DNA of 36,682 nucleotides from Peribacillus muralis (lineage in GTDB: Bacteria > Bacillota > Bacilli > Bacillales > DSM-1321). The stretch lies in the NCBI RefSeq assembly GCF_001439925.1, contig NZ_LMBV01000020.1:1066-37747 (forward strand), in the 5' to 3' direction. The translations under genes were made by a program, and so were the position numbers. Below are positions 1-8,933 of this stretch, piece after piece (position 1 is the stretch's first letter; each line of letters begins with the position of its first letter). The notes under the pieces are model-generated. The model made no database searches and was not told where the DNA came from. It saw only the letters and a program-made list of their open reading frames with translations.

Positions 1-24
1 ACTTACATACACCAAAACTTTTGT

Positions 25-53
25 CTTAAGCCACCAGGCTTAAGGCTTTTTTT
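25..53 (+). terminator. Intrinsic terminator of an upstream gene
   Basis: A perfect 8-bp stem (CTTAAGCC / GGCTTAAG, loop ACCA) is followed by GGC and a run of seven T. It probably ends a transcript entering from the left of the window. No gene is visible between it and rocF. Confidence 0.7.
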
Positions 54-132
54 ATTTGAAGTATTAATTCACAGAATTCGATAGCAGGGAATCTACCGTG
101 AAACATGCATGTTTATACATAGGGATGTCCAG

Positions 133-160
133 TTGAACCACAAGGCATGAACGATATAAA
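133..160 (+). promoter_or_regulatory. Possible SigA promoter of rocF
   Basis: TTGAAC and TATAAA are separated by 16 nt just upstream of the rocF ribosome binding site. The implied leader is only about 15 nt, which is tight, so this is a weak assignment. No ArgR-type box was identified by eye. Confidence 0.3.
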
Positions 161-181
161 ATGATGGAAAGGGGGAGTTGT

Positions 182-1084
182 ATGTCTATTCAGAAAATTT
201 CCATCGTTGGATTGCCCATGGATTTGGGACAAGCTAGGCGAGGCGTGGATATGGGACCTAGTGCCATTCGCTGTGCAGGAATTATTGAGCGACTCGAACA
301 ATTACATATAGAAGTAGAGGATCTAGGAGATATATTGGTGGGACGCCCTGAAAGTGCCAATGAATCGGGAACGAATTTAAAAAACTTATCACTTGTTGCG
401 AAGGGAAACACCGAGTTGGCTATTAGAGTGGATGAGATAATCGAAAGTGGCTCTTTTCCACTTGTATTGGGAGGAGATCATTCAATAGCCATTGGTACGC
501 TTGCAGGAGTCGCTAAGCACCATGAAAATGTCGGTGTGATTTGGTATGATGCTCATGGAGATTTAAATACGGAGGAAACGTCGCCATCAGGGAATATCCA
601 TGGAATGCCGCTTGCTGTCAGCATCGGGCTCGGGCACCCGGACCTAATCAATATCCATGGATCCATTCCAAAGGTGAAACCGGATAACATCGTGATCATT
701 GGGGCAAGGTCACTGGATGAAGGGGAAAAAGCGCTTATACGTGATAAAGGGATTAAAGTATACACGATGCATGAAATTGACCGGATGGGAATGACACGGG
801 TCATGGAAGAATGTATTGAATATTTAAGGGAAAGAACCGACGGGGTCCACCTTTCACTGGATCTGGATGGGGTTGACCCAGCAGATGCTCCAGGTGTAGG
901 GACCCCGGTAATTGGCGGCATTACATACCGGGAAAGTCATTTGGCGATGGAAATGCTCGCGGAATCTAAGTTGATTACTTCGGCGGAATTCGTTGAGGTA
1001 AATCCGATTTTGGATGAGAGAAATAAAACGGCCATCGTTGCCGTTGCACTCATGGGATCGCTATTTGGGGAAAAACTATTATAG
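182..1084 (+). CDS. rocF: Arginase
   Basis: The 300-residue product is a cytosolic Mn-dependent arginase that hydrolyses arginine to ornithine and urea, the entry step of arginine catabolism. The N-terminal GLPMDLGQARRGVDMGPS is characteristic of Bacillus arginases. The metal-ligand motifs GGDHS (about residue 97), DAHGD (about 124) and SLDLDGVDP (about 224) are intact. I chose the ATG at 182 rather than the one at 161: a strong Shine-Dalgarno (AAAGGGGGAG, from 168) precedes it, and the protein then begins like its homologues. The gene is monocistronic, with its own terminator at 1097-1136. Its position just before sigW matches other Bacillus-group genomes. Agmatinase is the main alternative, but the N-terminus favours arginase. 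Confidence 0.95.
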   Translation: MSIQKISIVGLPMDLGQARRGVDMGPSAIRCAGIIERLEQLHIEVEDLGDILVGRPESANESGTNLKNLSLVAKGNTELAIRVDEIIESGSFPLVLGGDHSIAIGTLAGVAKHHENVGVIWYDAHGDLNTEETSPSGNIHGMPLAVSIGLGHPDLINIHGSIPKVKPDNIVIIGARSLDEGEKALIRDKGIKVYTMHEIDRMGMTRVMEECIEYLRERTDGVHLSLDLDGVDPADAPGVGTPVIGGITYRESHLAMEMLAESKLITSAEFVEVNPILDERNKTAIVAVALMGSLFGEKLL

Positions 1085-1096
1085 ATGAAGAAATAT

Positions 1097-1136
1097 AAAA
1101 AACAGTAACCGGCTTGTAATGGGTTACTGTTTTTTA
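1097..1136 (+). terminator. rocF terminator
   Basis: A 13-14 bp stem (AACAGTAACC ... GGTTACTGTT, extended by A:T pairs) ends in a T run. It is symmetrical enough to work from either side, so it may also serve the convergent Spo0E-like gene. Confidence 0.85.
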
Positions 1137-1222
1137 TATGCTAGAAGTCGTAAGTTTATTTTCCTGGGTGTATGTAATTAGAACATGTCTAAATATAAAT
1201 GGCAGCAAACACATTTCCACTC

Positions 1223-1405
1223 TCAAAGTGCACGACTGTCCTTAAGGCTTCTGCTCTTTGTTAATTGGAGGTACTGATTGATTAAAATATCCAGTTTGCT
1301 GCTTACTTCAACCACTTCATTATCAACCATCGAGGAATGGGAAGCCAATATCATCATTTTTTGTCTGTATTGTTCGATATGGTCCAAAATCTGTTCAGCA
1401 GTCAT
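1223..1405 (-). CDS. Spo0E-like aspartyl-phosphate phosphatase
   Basis: This small protein of about 60 residues belongs to the Spo0E family. Members dephosphorylate Spo0A~P and so delay sporulation. It has two short helices typical of the family: one around QILDHIEQYRQKMMILA, and a second carrying the signature S-x-x-L-D-x-L-I (SSKLDILINQY). The start is placed at the ATG at 1405, preceded by AAGGGAG about 11 nt upstream. A GTG four codons earlier would overlap that Shine-Dalgarno and is less likely. It is transcribed divergently from sigW. The exact substrate cannot be read from sequence, because several Spo0E paralogues usually coexist in one genome. Confidence 0.8.
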   Translation of the reverse strand: MTAEQILDHIEQYRQKMMILASHSSMVDNEVVEVSSKLDILINQYLQLTKSRSLKDSRAL

Positions 1406-1511
1406 ATTGAGATACACTCCCTTGGATTTTCAATTTCTTACTATATAGCCCTGTTTTTTTTTTCTTAAACATTAAATGTAAAACTTTGTTAAAATTAATG
1501 TATTATATTTT

Positions 1512-1539
1512 TGAAACCTTTTAGCTTACGATTCGTAAT
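1512..1539 (+). promoter_or_regulatory. SigW-type autoregulatory promoter
   Basis: TGAAAC (1512-1517), followed by CTTTT, and CGTAAT (1534-1539) are separated by 16 nt. This matches the ECF/SigW pattern TGAAAC-N16-CGTA. It lies about 40 nt upstream of sigW, as expected for the known autoregulation of this operon. A second CGTATA at 1543 has no -35 element at the right distance. Confidence 0.65.
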
Positions 1540-1576
1540 AATCGTATAGCCGCATGAGCGGGGGTAATACTGGAAA

Positions 1577-2140
1577 ATGGATGCACTCATTAAAGAGAGA
1601 ATTAATCAAGTAGTAAAGGGAGACCATAATGCATTTGGAGAAATTGTCGAAATTTATAAGGACAAAGTTTTCCAGATATGTTTCAGGATTCTTGGAAACA
1701 GGCAAGAAGCGGAGGATTTGGCACAAGAGGCCTTTGTTAGGGCCTTCGTGAATATTCGCAGCTTCAATATAGACATGAAATTTTCTACATGGTTATATCG
1801 CATAGCGACTAACCTATGTATTGATCGCCTTCGCAAGAAAAAACCGGATTACTATCTCGATGCAGAAGTCGCTGGAACAGATGGATTGAATATGTATTCC
1901 CAGCTTGCTTCTAATATGGCAAAGCCCGAGGTAGAAGCCGAATCTTTAGAACTGCAGGAGACCATTCAAGCGGAAATCATGAAATTGCCCGAGAAATACA
2001 GATCGGTAATCGTATTGAAGTACATTGAAGAATTATCTTTAAAGGAAATCAGTGAAATACTCGATTTGCCAGTCGGCACAGTTAAGACGAGAATACATCG
2101 TGGTCGGGAAGCCTTGCGTAAACAACTACGCCATTTATAA
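1577..2140 (+). CDS. sigW: ECF RNA polymerase sigma factor SigW
   Basis: The 187-residue ECF sigma factor has the same length as B. subtilis SigW. SigW directs the response to membrane-active antibiotics and envelope stress. Region 2 includes EAEDLAQEAFVRAFVNI and the block FSTWLYRIATNLCIDRLRKK. Region 4 ends with GTVKTRIHRGREALRKQL. The internal stretch KKPDYYLDAEVAGT is diagnostic for SigW rather than SigM, SigX or SigV. A GC-rich Shine-Dalgarno (GGGGG at about 1560-1564) lies upstream. It is followed after 17 nt by its anti-sigma gene and is probably transcribed from the SigW-type promoter at 1512. It is held inactive by RsiW until that protein is degraded by regulated proteolysis. Confidence 0.95.
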   Translation: MDALIKERINQVVKGDHNAFGEIVEIYKDKVFQICFRILGNRQEAEDLAQEAFVRAFVNIRSFNIDMKFSTWLYRIATNLCIDRLRKKKPDYYLDAEVAGTDGLNMYSQLASNMAKPEVEAESLELQETIQAEIMKLPEKYRSVIVLKYIEELSLKEISEILDLPVGTVKTRIHRGREALRKQLRHL

Positions 2141-2157
2141 TAAGAAGGTGAGAAAAA

Positions 2158-2781
2158 ATGAACTGCCATGAGGAAATCATTGAATATATGCATGATTATT
2201 TAGATGAGGACATCGAACCGGAGCATAAAGAGCTTTTGCGAGAGCACCTGCATACGTGTGCTGAATGCCGGGCTTACTTTCATGAAATGAAAAAGGCGAT
2301 AGCTCTTGTACAAAGCACCTCCCATATTAAGGCGCCGGATGACTTTACTGCAAAAGTCATGGCCCAATTGCCAAGGGAGACGAAAACAACTGGTGCCAAA
2401 CGTTGGTTTAAAAGCCATCCCTTCATGACAGCGGCAGCTATGTTCATTATTTTGATGACAGGCTCCGTTTTTTCCACTTATAATCAGGATGAACATTTTT
2501 CGGTTTCAAAACAGCCCAATTTAGTGGTTGAAGGTGAAACGGTGATTGTGCCTGAGGGTGAGACAATCGAGGGAAATGTCGTAGTCCAAAATGGTAATAT
2601 TCAAATAGATGGTGAAGTAGAGGGAGATGTCACAGTCATAAATGGACAGAAGTATATGTCCAAGGCAGGAAATGTGACAGGAAGCATCCATGTCATTGAC
2701 CAAGCTTTCGAGTGGATGTGGTATAAGGTCAAGGATACTGCCACCTCATTGATTCCGTCGCATGAGGGGAAGAATCAATAG
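2158..2781 (+). CDS. rsiW: Anti-sigma-W factor RsiW
   Basis: This single-pass membrane anti-sigma factor has 207 residues. The cytoplasmic N-terminus carries the zinc-binding ZAS motif H30-x3-C34-x2-C37 (HLHTCAEC). A transmembrane helix spans about residues 88-107. The extracytoplasmic part contains repeated E-G-E/G-D-V turns resembling a bactofilin-like beta structure (PEGETIEGNVVVQNGN). In the family, site-1 (PrsW) and site-2 (RasP) proteolysis releases SigW. It is co-transcribed with sigW, with the Shine-Dalgarno AAGAAGGTGAG just upstream. A terminator follows at 2801. Confidence 0.93.
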   Translation: MNCHEEIIEYMHDYLDEDIEPEHKELLREHLHTCAECRAYFHEMKKAIALVQSTSHIKAPDDFTAKVMAQLPRETKTTGAKRWFKSHPFMTAAAMFIILMTGSVFSTYNQDEHFSVSKQPNLVVEGETVIVPEGETIEGNVVVQNGNIQIDGEVEGDVTVINGQKYMSKAGNVTGSIHVIDQAFEWMWYKVKDTATSLIPSHEGKNQ

Positions 2782-2800
2782 AGAATCAATAGAAGATATG

Positions 2801-2857
2801 GAGCTGAGTGGGGACATCGTGTTTCTTTTGCGATGACTTCGCTCAGCTTTCCTTTTT
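2801..2857 (+). terminator. sigW-rsiW terminator
   Basis: An interrupted hairpin (AGCTGAG...CATCG / CGATG...CTCAGCT) is followed by TTCCTTTTT. A short direct repeat (GAATCAATAGA twice, around 2771-2792) precedes it. Confidence 0.65.
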
Positions 2858-2911
2858 AAGGAGAAGATTAGCTTGATATATCACTGCCGAGTAAATTTCT
2901 CACACTAGTTT

Positions 2912-2940
2912 TAGAAGTCTCATTTAAAAAATGGTATACT
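2912..2940 (+). promoter_or_regulatory. Possible promoter of the cdaA operon
   Basis: TATACT (2935-2940) is preceded by TGG, an extended -10 element. The -35 region (TTAGAA/TAGAAG near 2911) is weak. The site lies between the rsiW terminator and cdaA, so a separate promoter is expected here. Confidence 0.35.
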
Positions 2941-3003
2941 ATTAAGGTTATTGCATAACGATTGTAATTGTTATTTGGAGTAATACTGACTGGAGGAAAC
3001 AAC

Positions 3004-3828
3004 ATGTCTTTATCCAATTTGAATGTTTGGGACTATGTAGTAAATTTCATTGATATTCTCCTTGTTTGGTTCGTGATATATAAATTGTTAACTATTATTC
3101 GTGGCACGAAGGCTATTCAGCTGCTAAAAGGAATTTTTGTAATTGTCATTGTAAAAAGCTTAAGCAACCTGTTTGGTTTCAATACACTTGGATGGTTAAT
3201 GGCACAAGTCATGAATTGGGGAGTATTGGCAATTCTCGTCATTTTTCAACCGGAACTGAGAAGGGCACTTGAACAGTTGGGACGTGGGAAGCTCTTTGCA
3301 CGGGGCACCGTTCCAGAAGAGAATCAGCAAGAACGCTTAGTTGAGGAAATCCTGAAGGCGTCCACTTATATGGCGAAGAGGCGGATAGGGGCCTTAATTA
3401 CGATAGAAAAGGGAACGGAGCTCGGGGATTATGTTGAAACCGGGATTCCTCTAAAATCCTATATTTCTTCAGAGCTGCTCATTAATATCTTCATACCTAA
3501 TACGCCGCTTCACGATGGCGCAGTCATTTTACAAAATAATCAGGTGGCTGCTGCAGCCTGCTATCTCCCTTTATCGGAAAGCCCGTTCATCTCAAAGGAA
3601 CTCGGCACCCGGCATAGGGCAGCAATCGGCATGAGCGAAGTGACCGATAGTCTTACGATTGTCGTTTCTGAAGAGACGGGTGGGATATCGGTTACTAAAA
3701 ATGGTGAGCTCTACCGGGATTTGAATCAAGAATCGTTCAGGGCCATGCTGACAAGCGAGCTCGTAGTGGAAAACAATAAAACAACTTCCTCAGGCATCTG
3801 GAATTGGAGGGGGAAAAAGAATGGATAA
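3004..3828 (+). CDS. cdaA: Diadenylate cyclase CdaA
   Basis: CdaA makes c-di-AMP from two ATP at the inner face of the membrane, where it controls potassium and osmolyte transport. The 274-residue protein has an N-terminal region of about three transmembrane helices (residues about 10-80). It then has the DAC domain with both catalytic signatures, D171-G172-A173 (TPLHDGAVI) and R203-H204-R205 (GTRHRAAIG). I start at the ATG at 3004 because GGAGGAA lies upstream and homologues begin there; an upstream in-frame ATG at 2968 lacks this. It overlaps cdaR by 8 nt, and cdaR and glmM follow. The three products form a known membrane complex in B. subtilis. Confidence 0.95.
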   Translation: MSLSNLNVWDYVVNFIDILLVWFVIYKLLTIIRGTKAIQLLKGIFVIVIVKSLSNLFGFNTLGWLMAQVMNWGVLAILVIFQPELRRALEQLGRGKLFARGTVPEENQQERLVEEILKASTYMAKRRIGALITIEKGTELGDYVETGIPLKSYISSELLINIFIPNTPLHDGAVILQNNQVAAAACYLPLSESPFISKELGTRHRAAIGMSEVTDSLTIVVSEETGGISVTKNGELYRDLNQESFRAMLTSELVVENNKTTSSGIWNWRGKKNG

Positions 3829-5179
3829 ATTCACGAATAGTGCGTGGTTTATGAGAATCGTAGCGTTTGCTTTGGCAGCACTTCTGTTCATTTCCATTAA
3901 CTTTGAAATGGAGTCGGATAAAAAATCGCTCGGTTTATCGACTGCCCCTGAAATAAGTACGGAGACCATTGAGAATGTACCGGTTGAAGTGTACTATGAC
4001 CGTGAAAATCTAGTGGTAAGCGGAGTGCCGGAAACGGTGGATGTGACCTTAAAGGGAGCAAAGAGCCTATTGATCAATGCAAAAAACCAAAGGGGCTTTA
4101 AAGTTTATGTAGACCTGTCAGATCCAGAGATTTCGATGGGGAATAGGACGGTCACATTCAAAATAACCGATTTGAATGATAAGCTGGTGGCGACAATCGA
4201 TCCGGAATATGCAGAGGTCAATGTTCAGGAACGAGTGACGAAGGAATTCTCGGTTGATGCCGAGTACAATACCTCTTTACTTGAAGATGGTTATACTGCC
4301 GGGCAGCCGACGGTAAACCCGAAAACGGTCAAAATAACGGGCGCTAAAGACGCAATCGAACAAATATCCTACGTAAAGGCAAACCTTGAAATAAGCAAGG
4401 GTCTTAACGAAACAGTGAATGGGAAAGCAACCGTCAAAGCACTTGACCGGGACTTGAACAAGTTGGATGTGACGATTGAGCCTGCATCAGTTGCAGTGTC
4501 CTTGGAAGTGAGCATTCCTTCCAAAACGGTATCCATCGTACCAAAACAAACCGGAAAAGCGAAGGATGGAGTCAGGATCAAGAGCATAAGCGTAGATCCT
4601 AAAGAGGTCACCTTATTCGGATCAGAAACGAGCCTGGAAAAAATAAGTGAATTGAAGCTTCCTGTAAATATCTCCAAAATTGACGGTGATACAGAATTGG
4701 AGCTCGATCTTACAAAACCAGGAAGTGTCCAAAAGTTGTCCTTAGGTAAGGCTAAGGTCACAATTCGCACGGAAAAAGTCGATGTGGATCAAAAGGATGC
4801 AGATCCCGTCGATGAAGAGGTAGTGCAGGAACCAGCACAAGATCAAGAAGAAGAAATAGAAGATAAACCAGTCGAAGAAGATGAACCGACTGCGATCGAG
4901 TCCAAGACATTCAACAATGTGAAAATTGAACCTGTAGGCCTACAGGATGGTTTGGATGCCGAATTGGAATCGGATGTAACCAGCATCACCCTGCGGGGCA
5001 AGGCCGATGACTTGAAGGATATCACGAAAGAAGACATTAATCTTACAGTCGATTTGAGTAATTTAGATGAAGGAACACATGATGTAGAACTGGCTGTAAA
5101 TGCCCCTGCGGGAATGGATTGGGAACTGGGTACTAAAACGGTTACGGTTACCATTATAGCCAAAGGCGAGGAAACATGA
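3821..5179 (+). CDS. cdaR: CdaA regulatory protein CdaR (YbbR)
   Basis: CdaR is a membrane-anchored extracytoplasmic protein that modulates CdaA. Its 452 residues include an N-terminal anchor (about 9-27, MRIVAFALAALLFISI). About four YbbR-type beta domains follow, recognisable by the repeated pattern ENVPVEV...VPETVDVTLKGAKS (roughly 40-130, 140-225, 235-310 and 365-450). A strongly acidic linker around residues 322-362 (Asp/Glu/Gln-rich) separates the last two domains and accounts for length differences in the family. It overlaps the cdaA stop by 8 nt, so translation is probably coupled. Confidence 0.93.
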   Translation: MDKFTNSAWFMRIVAFALAALLFISINFEMESDKKSLGLSTAPEISTETIENVPVEVYYDRENLVVSGVPETVDVTLKGAKSLLINAKNQRGFKVYVDLSDPEISMGNRTVTFKITDLNDKLVATIDPEYAEVNVQERVTKEFSVDAEYNTSLLEDGYTAGQPTVNPKTVKITGAKDAIEQISYVKANLEISKGLNETVNGKATVKALDRDLNKLDVTIEPASVAVSLEVSIPSKTVSIVPKQTGKAKDGVRIKSISVDPKEVTLFGSETSLEKISELKLPVNISKIDGDTELELDLTKPGSVQKLSLGKAKVTIRTEKVDVDQKDADPVDEEVVQEPAQDQEEEIEDKPVEEDEPTAIESKTFNNVKIEPVGLQDGLDAELESDVTSITLRGKADDLKDITKEDINLTVDLSNLDEGTHDVELAVNAPAGMDWELGTKTVTVTIIAKGEET

Positions 5180-5232
5180 ACTCCCGTTTACATCATTTAA
5201 TTCAGTAACGATTCGAAGAAGGAGCGATTAAG

Positions 5233-6582
5233 ATGGGTAAATATTTTGGAACAGACGGAGTTAGAGGTATAGCGAATAGCGAATTAACACCGGAGTTGGC
5301 ATTTAAACTAGGCCGTTTTGGTGGCTACGTCCTCACTAAAAATACAGAAAAACCCAAAGTGCTAATAGGGCGCGATACACGCATCTCAGGTGAAATGCTG
5401 GAAGGTGCACTTGTTGCTGGTCTCCTATCGATTGGGGCAGAGGTGATGCGCCTTGGTGTCATATCGACACCGGGAGTAGCTTATTTGACAAAGGCCTTAA
5501 GTGCTGAAGCGGGTGTCATGATTTCTGCTTCGCATAATCCAGTCGAGGATAATGGCATTAAATTCTTTGGACCTGATGGCTTCAAGCTATCCGATGATCA
5601 AGAAGCTGAAATTGAAGAACTGTTGGATATGGGTAAAGATGAACTTCCTCGTCCTGTTGGCGGTGACTTAGGCCATTTAAACGATTATTTCGAAGGTGGT
5701 CAAAAGTATTTGCAGTACTTGAAACAATCAGTGGACGAAGACTTTACAGGCATTCATGTTGCGCTTGATTGTTCACATGGAGCGACCTCATCCTTGGCTA
5801 TGCATTTATTTGCCGACCTTGATGCGGACATCTCTACAATGGGAGCGTCGCCAAATGGTTTGAACATTAATGATAAGGTAGGCTCTACCCACCCTGAGGC
5901 ACTTGCTGAATTCCTAAAAGAAAAAGGCGCCGATGTTGGCCTTGCTTTCGACGGGGACGGAGACCGCGTCATTGCCATTGATGAAAAAGGAAATATAGTG
6001 GACGGCGACCAAATCATGTATATCTGTGCAAGATACTTGAAAGAAAATAATCGCCTGAAACAAGGAACTGTAGTTTCCACAATCATGAGTAACCTTGGCT
6101 TTTATAAAGGTCTTGAAGAGCATGATATTCAAAGTGCCCAAACGGCAGTGGGAGACCGCTACGTGGTGGAGGAAATGAGGAAAGGCGGCTATAACCTTGG
6201 CGGTGAACAGTCCGGACATATCATATTCCTCGACTATAACACGACAGGTGATGGTTTATTAACGGGCTTACAGCTGGTTAACATCATGAGTGACACCAAA
6301 AAAAGCCTATCCGAGCTCGCCGGTGAGATGAAGAAGTATCCACAAACGCTTATCAATGTCAGAGTCACCGATAAACATGCTGTAACTGATAACGAGAAGG
6401 TACAGGCAGTCATCAAGGAAGTTGAATCGGAAATGAACGGGAATGGCCGCATTTTGGTTAGACCATCCGGTACCGAACCGCTTGTCCGTGTGATGGCCGA
6501 AGCACCTACTGAAGAAGAATGCACCAATTATGTCGATCGCATCGTCTCGGTCGTAAGAGCCGAAATGGGATTAAACGAATAA
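5233..6582 (+). CDS. glmM: Phosphoglucosamine mutase GlmM
   Basis: GlmM converts glucosamine-6-phosphate to glucosamine-1-phosphate for UDP-GlcNAc and hence peptidoglycan synthesis. The 449 residues match the family length. The catalytic phosphoserine lies in SASHNP (Ser100), the metal loop is D240-G-D-G-D-R, and the sugar-binding loop is GGEQSGH. The C-terminal phosphate-binding loop [12 protein letters not shown] is intact. GAAGGAG precedes the ATG. The gap from cdaR is 53 nt with no terminator, so it belongs to the cda operon. In B. subtilis GlmM inhibits CdaA, which fits this gene order. A terminator follows at 6591. Confidence 0.96.
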   Translation: MGKYFGTDGVRGIANSELTPELAFKLGRFGGYVLTKNTEKPKVLIGRDTRISGEMLEGALVAGLLSIGAEVMRLGVISTPGVAYLTKALSAEAGVMISASHNPVEDNGIKFFGPDGFKLSDDQEAEIEELLDMGKDELPRPVGGDLGHLNDYFEGGQKYLQYLKQSVDEDFTGIHVALDCSHGATSSLAMHLFADLDADISTMGASPNGLNINDKVGSTHPEALAEFLKEKGADVGLAFDGDGDRVIAIDEKGNIVDGDQIMYICARYLKENNRLKQGTVVSTIMSNLGFYKGLEEHDIQSAQTAVGDRYVVEEMRKGGYNLGGEQSGHIIFLDYNTTGDGLLTGLQLVNIMSDTKKSLSELAGEMKKYPQTLINVRVTDKHAVTDNEKVQAVIKEVESEMNGNGRILVRPSGTEPLVRVMAEAPTEEECTNYVDRIVSVVRAEMGLNE

Positions 6583-6590
6583 ACAATCTT

Positions 6591-6632
6591 ATGCATAAAA
6601 GGAACGAAAGATCCTTTTATGCATATTTTTAT
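6591..6632 (+). terminator. cdaA-cdaR-glmM terminator
   Basis: A perfect 13-bp stem (ATGCATAAAAGGA / TCCTTTTATGCAT) is followed by ATTTTTAT. Confidence 0.9.
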
Positions 6633-6671
6633 AAATAAGTGGTATTTTTTATAAGCCATGATAATAAAGAA

Positions 6672-6701
6672 TTGACCTATGTCCCTTGTTTAAGGTATGA
6701 T
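6672..6701 (+). promoter_or_regulatory. SigA-type promoter of glmS
   Basis: TTGACC (6672-6677) and TATGAT (6696-6701) are 18 nt apart. Transcription would begin near 6708 and give a leader of about 340 nt that includes the ribozyme. Confidence 0.6.
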
Positions 6702-6769
6702 TATCCTGATTTACAACCGCTTGTCTATATAAGGGTTGTATCAAGAAGGAGGGTAGGCAAGGAAAGTAT

Positions 6770-6930
6770 GATTGACAAAAGCGCCTGAACTAAGTCTGGT
6801 CGAGAAGGGCTTAGTTGACGAGGAGGAGGTTTATCGAATGTTCGGCGGATACCTCCCGGCTGAAGTGCACAGCCGCAGTAATTCCAATTTTAAAACAGTG
6901 GGGCAACTTACTGCACAAAGGATTGGAAAT
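6770..6930 (+). ncRNA. glmS ribozyme: glmS ribozyme-riboswitch
   Basis: This self-cleaving leader uses glucosamine-6-phosphate as cofactor. The conserved cleavage context AGCGCC is present, with predicted cleavage between A6780 and G6781. Other features fit the class: a P1-like helix (AACTAAG 6788-6794 / CTTAGTT 6811-6817), the core block GACGAGGAGGAGGTTTATCG, the GGCGGATACCTCCCGGCTG block, and a hairpin CGGCTG...CAGCCG. Downstream pairings GCAGTAA/TTACTGC (6875/6908) and TCCAAT/ATTGGA (6883/6922) interleave. Cleavage leaves a 5'-OH mRNA that RNase J1 degrades, which gives feedback on amino-sugar synthesis. The in-frame ATGs within the ribozyme are not translation starts. The outer boundaries are approximate. 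Confidence 0.9.
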
Positions 6931-6989
6931 GCACAATGGGATAAATGCTTATAGGCATTTCCTTAATAAAAAATATACTTTAGAGATGA

Positions 6990-7007
6990 GGGGGCAGGGA
7001 TGCCCCC
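6990..7007 (+). other. GC-rich stem-loop in the glmS leader
   Basis: GGGGGCA / TGCCCCC with loop GGGA lies between the ribozyme and the glmS ribosome binding site. No T run follows, so it is not a normal terminator. It may be a pause or stability element; its function is unknown. Confidence 0.55.
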
Positions 7008-7049
7008 GTGCATTCCTGTTCCCTTGGATCGGTTGGAGGAACAGAAATT

Positions 7050-8852
7050 ATGTGTGGAATTGTTGGATATATTGGACTTAATGATGCGAAGGAAATCCTA
7101 TTAAAAGGCCTTGAAAAACTTGAATACCGCGGGTACGACTCTTCAGGGATTGCCGTGAAGAATGCTGCGGGCGTAACGATTTTTAAGGAAAAGGGACGAA
7201 TCGCTGACCTGCGTGGAGCCGTGGACGAAAATACGGCTGCACATACTGGAATTGGACATACGCGCTGGGCCACTCATGGTGTTCCAAGTCGTGAAAATGC
7301 TCATCCCCACCAAAGTAATTCAGGTCGCTTGACATTAGTCCATAATGGGGTCATTGAAAACTATGCGCTTCTAAAACGTGAATATTTGCAGGATGTTGCC
7401 TTTAAAAGTGAAACGGATACCGAGGTCATCGTTCAACTTATCGAGACATTCGTAAACGATGGCATGGATGTTGAAGAGGCGTTCCGTCAAACACTCACGC
7501 TATTGGAAGGATCATATGCGATTGCCCTTTTGGATACCCAAAATGATGAAACCATTTTTGTCGCGAAAAATAAAAGCCCGCTGCTGATTGGTGTCGGAAA
7601 AGACTTTAACGTTATCGCCTCAGATGCAATGGCCATGTTGCAAGTCACAGATCAATTCCTTGAACTGATGGATAAAGAAATGGTCATTGTGACGAAAGAA
7701 AAGGTAACGATCAAGAATCTTTCCAACGAAGAAGTTATGCGTGCTCCATATACTGCTGAACTGGATGCAAGTGATATTGAAAAAGGTACGTACCCTCACT
7801 ATATGCTGAAAGAAGTCGACGAGCAGCCAGCTGTCATTCGTAAAATCATTCAAGCTTACCAAAATGAAGAAGGTAAACTTGCAATCGACTACAGCATTAC
7901 TGAAGCTGTAAGTGAGGCTGACCGTATTTATATCATCGCTTGCGGAACTAGCTATCACGCCGGCCTGATCGGTAAGCAATTCATCGAAAAAATGGCTGGA
8001 ATTCCGGTTGAAGTCCATGTGGCATCGGAATTCACTTATAATATGCCGTTATTATCGAAAAAACCGCTTTTCATCTTCATTTCGCAAAGCGGGGAAACGG
8101 CTGACAGCCGTGCCGTATTGGTGGCAATCAAAGCACTCGGCCATAAAGCCTTGACCATTACAAACGTACCTGGCTCCACATTGTCTCGTGAAGCGGACTA
8201 TACGCTCTTGCTGCATGCCGGCCCTGAAATTGCCGTTGCCTCAACAAAAGCTTACACCGCCCAAGTGGCCGTGTTGTCGATTCTTGCAAATGTAACTGGC
8301 CAATTCCTTAACCTGGAATATGACTTCGACCTTGTAAAAGAGCTTGGAATCGTAGCGACAGCCATGGAGGCCCTATGTGACTCGAAAGAAGAGATGGAAG
8401 CCATTGCCCATGAATATCTGTCCGTTACAAGAAACTGCTTCTTCATCGGCCGCTCCCTTGACTACTATGTTGTCCTGGAAGGGGCGCTTAAGCTGAAGGA
8501 GATTTCCTACATCCAGGCGGAAGGCTTTGCTGGCGGAGAGCTTAAACACGGAACGATTGCCTTGATAGAAGAAGGTACACCTGTCATAGCCCTTGCGACA
8601 CAAGCTGGCGTTAACTTAAGCATCCGTGGCAATGTCAAAGAAGTCGTTGCCCGCGGTGCCAACCCTTGCATCATATCGATGAAGGGGCTTGAAGAAGAGG
8701 ATGATCGTTTCGTCATCCCGGAAGTGCACGACCTATTAACACCCCTTATCTCTGTTATCCCGACGCAGCTCATCGCCTACTACGCTGCCCTGCACCGCGA
8801 ATGTGACGTTGATAAACCACGTAACCTTGCGAAAAGTGTAACGGTTGAGTAA
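7050..8852 (+). CDS. glmS: Glutamine-fructose-6-phosphate aminotransferase
   Basis: GlmS makes glucosamine-6-phosphate from fructose-6-phosphate and glutamine, the first committed step to UDP-GlcNAc. It has 600 residues, as in B. subtilis. Cys2 of MCGIVGYIG is the glutaminase nucleophile. The glutaminase domain (1-about 240) contains HTRWATHG and HNGVIENY. Two SIS domains follow, with CGTSYHAG and SQSGETADS. The C-terminus [13 protein letters not shown] is canonical and also forms the Tn7 target (attTn7). The start at 7050 has GGAGGA upstream, and longer in-frame starts would move Cys2 off the N-terminus. It is controlled by the upstream ribozyme. Confidence 0.97.
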   Translation: MCGIVGYIGLNDAKEILLKGLEKLEYRGYDSSGIAVKNAAGVTIFKEKGRIADLRGAVDENTAAHTGIGHTRWATHGVPSRENAHPHQSNSGRLTLVHNGVIENYALLKREYLQDVAFKSETDTEVIVQLIETFVNDGMDVEEAFRQTLTLLEGSYAIALLDTQNDETIFVAKNKSPLLIGVGKDFNVIASDAMAMLQVTDQFLELMDKEMVIVTKEKVTIKNLSNEEVMRAPYTAELDASDIEKGTYPHYMLKEVDEQPAVIRKIIQAYQNEEGKLAIDYSITEAVSEADRIYIIACGTSYHAGLIGKQFIEKMAGIPVEVHVASEFTYNMPLLSKKPLFIFISQSGETADSRAVLVAIKALGHKALTITNVPGSTLSREADYTLLLHAGPEIAVASTKAYTAQVAVLSILANVTGQFLNLEYDFDLVKELGIVATAMEALCDSKEEMEAIAHEYLSVTRNCFFIGRSLDYYVVLEGALKLKEISYIQAEGFAGGELKHGTIALIEEGTPVIALATQAGVNLSIRGNVKEVVARGANPCIISMKGLEEEDDRFVIPEVHDLLTPLISVIPTQLIAYYAALHRECDVDKPRNLAKSVTVE

Positions 8853-8897
8853 GCTTGGAATGAGTGCTGTGTATGCTATAGATTTAAAATAAGTTTA

Positions 8898-8933
8898 ACC
8901 CCTTTAGTTATGATTAGCTAAAGGGGTGTTTTT
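8898..8933 (+). terminator. glmS terminator overlapping the tnsA-like Shine-Dalgarno
   Basis: ACCCCTTTAG (8898-8907) pairs with CTAAAGGGGT (8918-8927), followed by GTTTTT. The 3' arm (AAAGGGG) is also the apparent Shine-Dalgarno of the reading frame starting at 8934. Confidence 0.75.

Noticed and set aside
1223..1417. GTG start at 1417 for the Spo0E-like gene
   Set aside because: It would overlap the AAGGGAG ribosome binding site; ATG 1405 is correctly spaced.
6772..6954. Small open frames inside the glmS leader
   Set aside because: The sequence is accounted for by the conserved ribozyme core; the frames lack separate ribosome binding sites.
7008..7049. Longer glmS start at 7008
   Set aside because: GlmS needs cysteine directly after the initiator methionine. 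ATG 7050 gives MCGIVG with GGAGGA upstream, while the extension reads through the leader.
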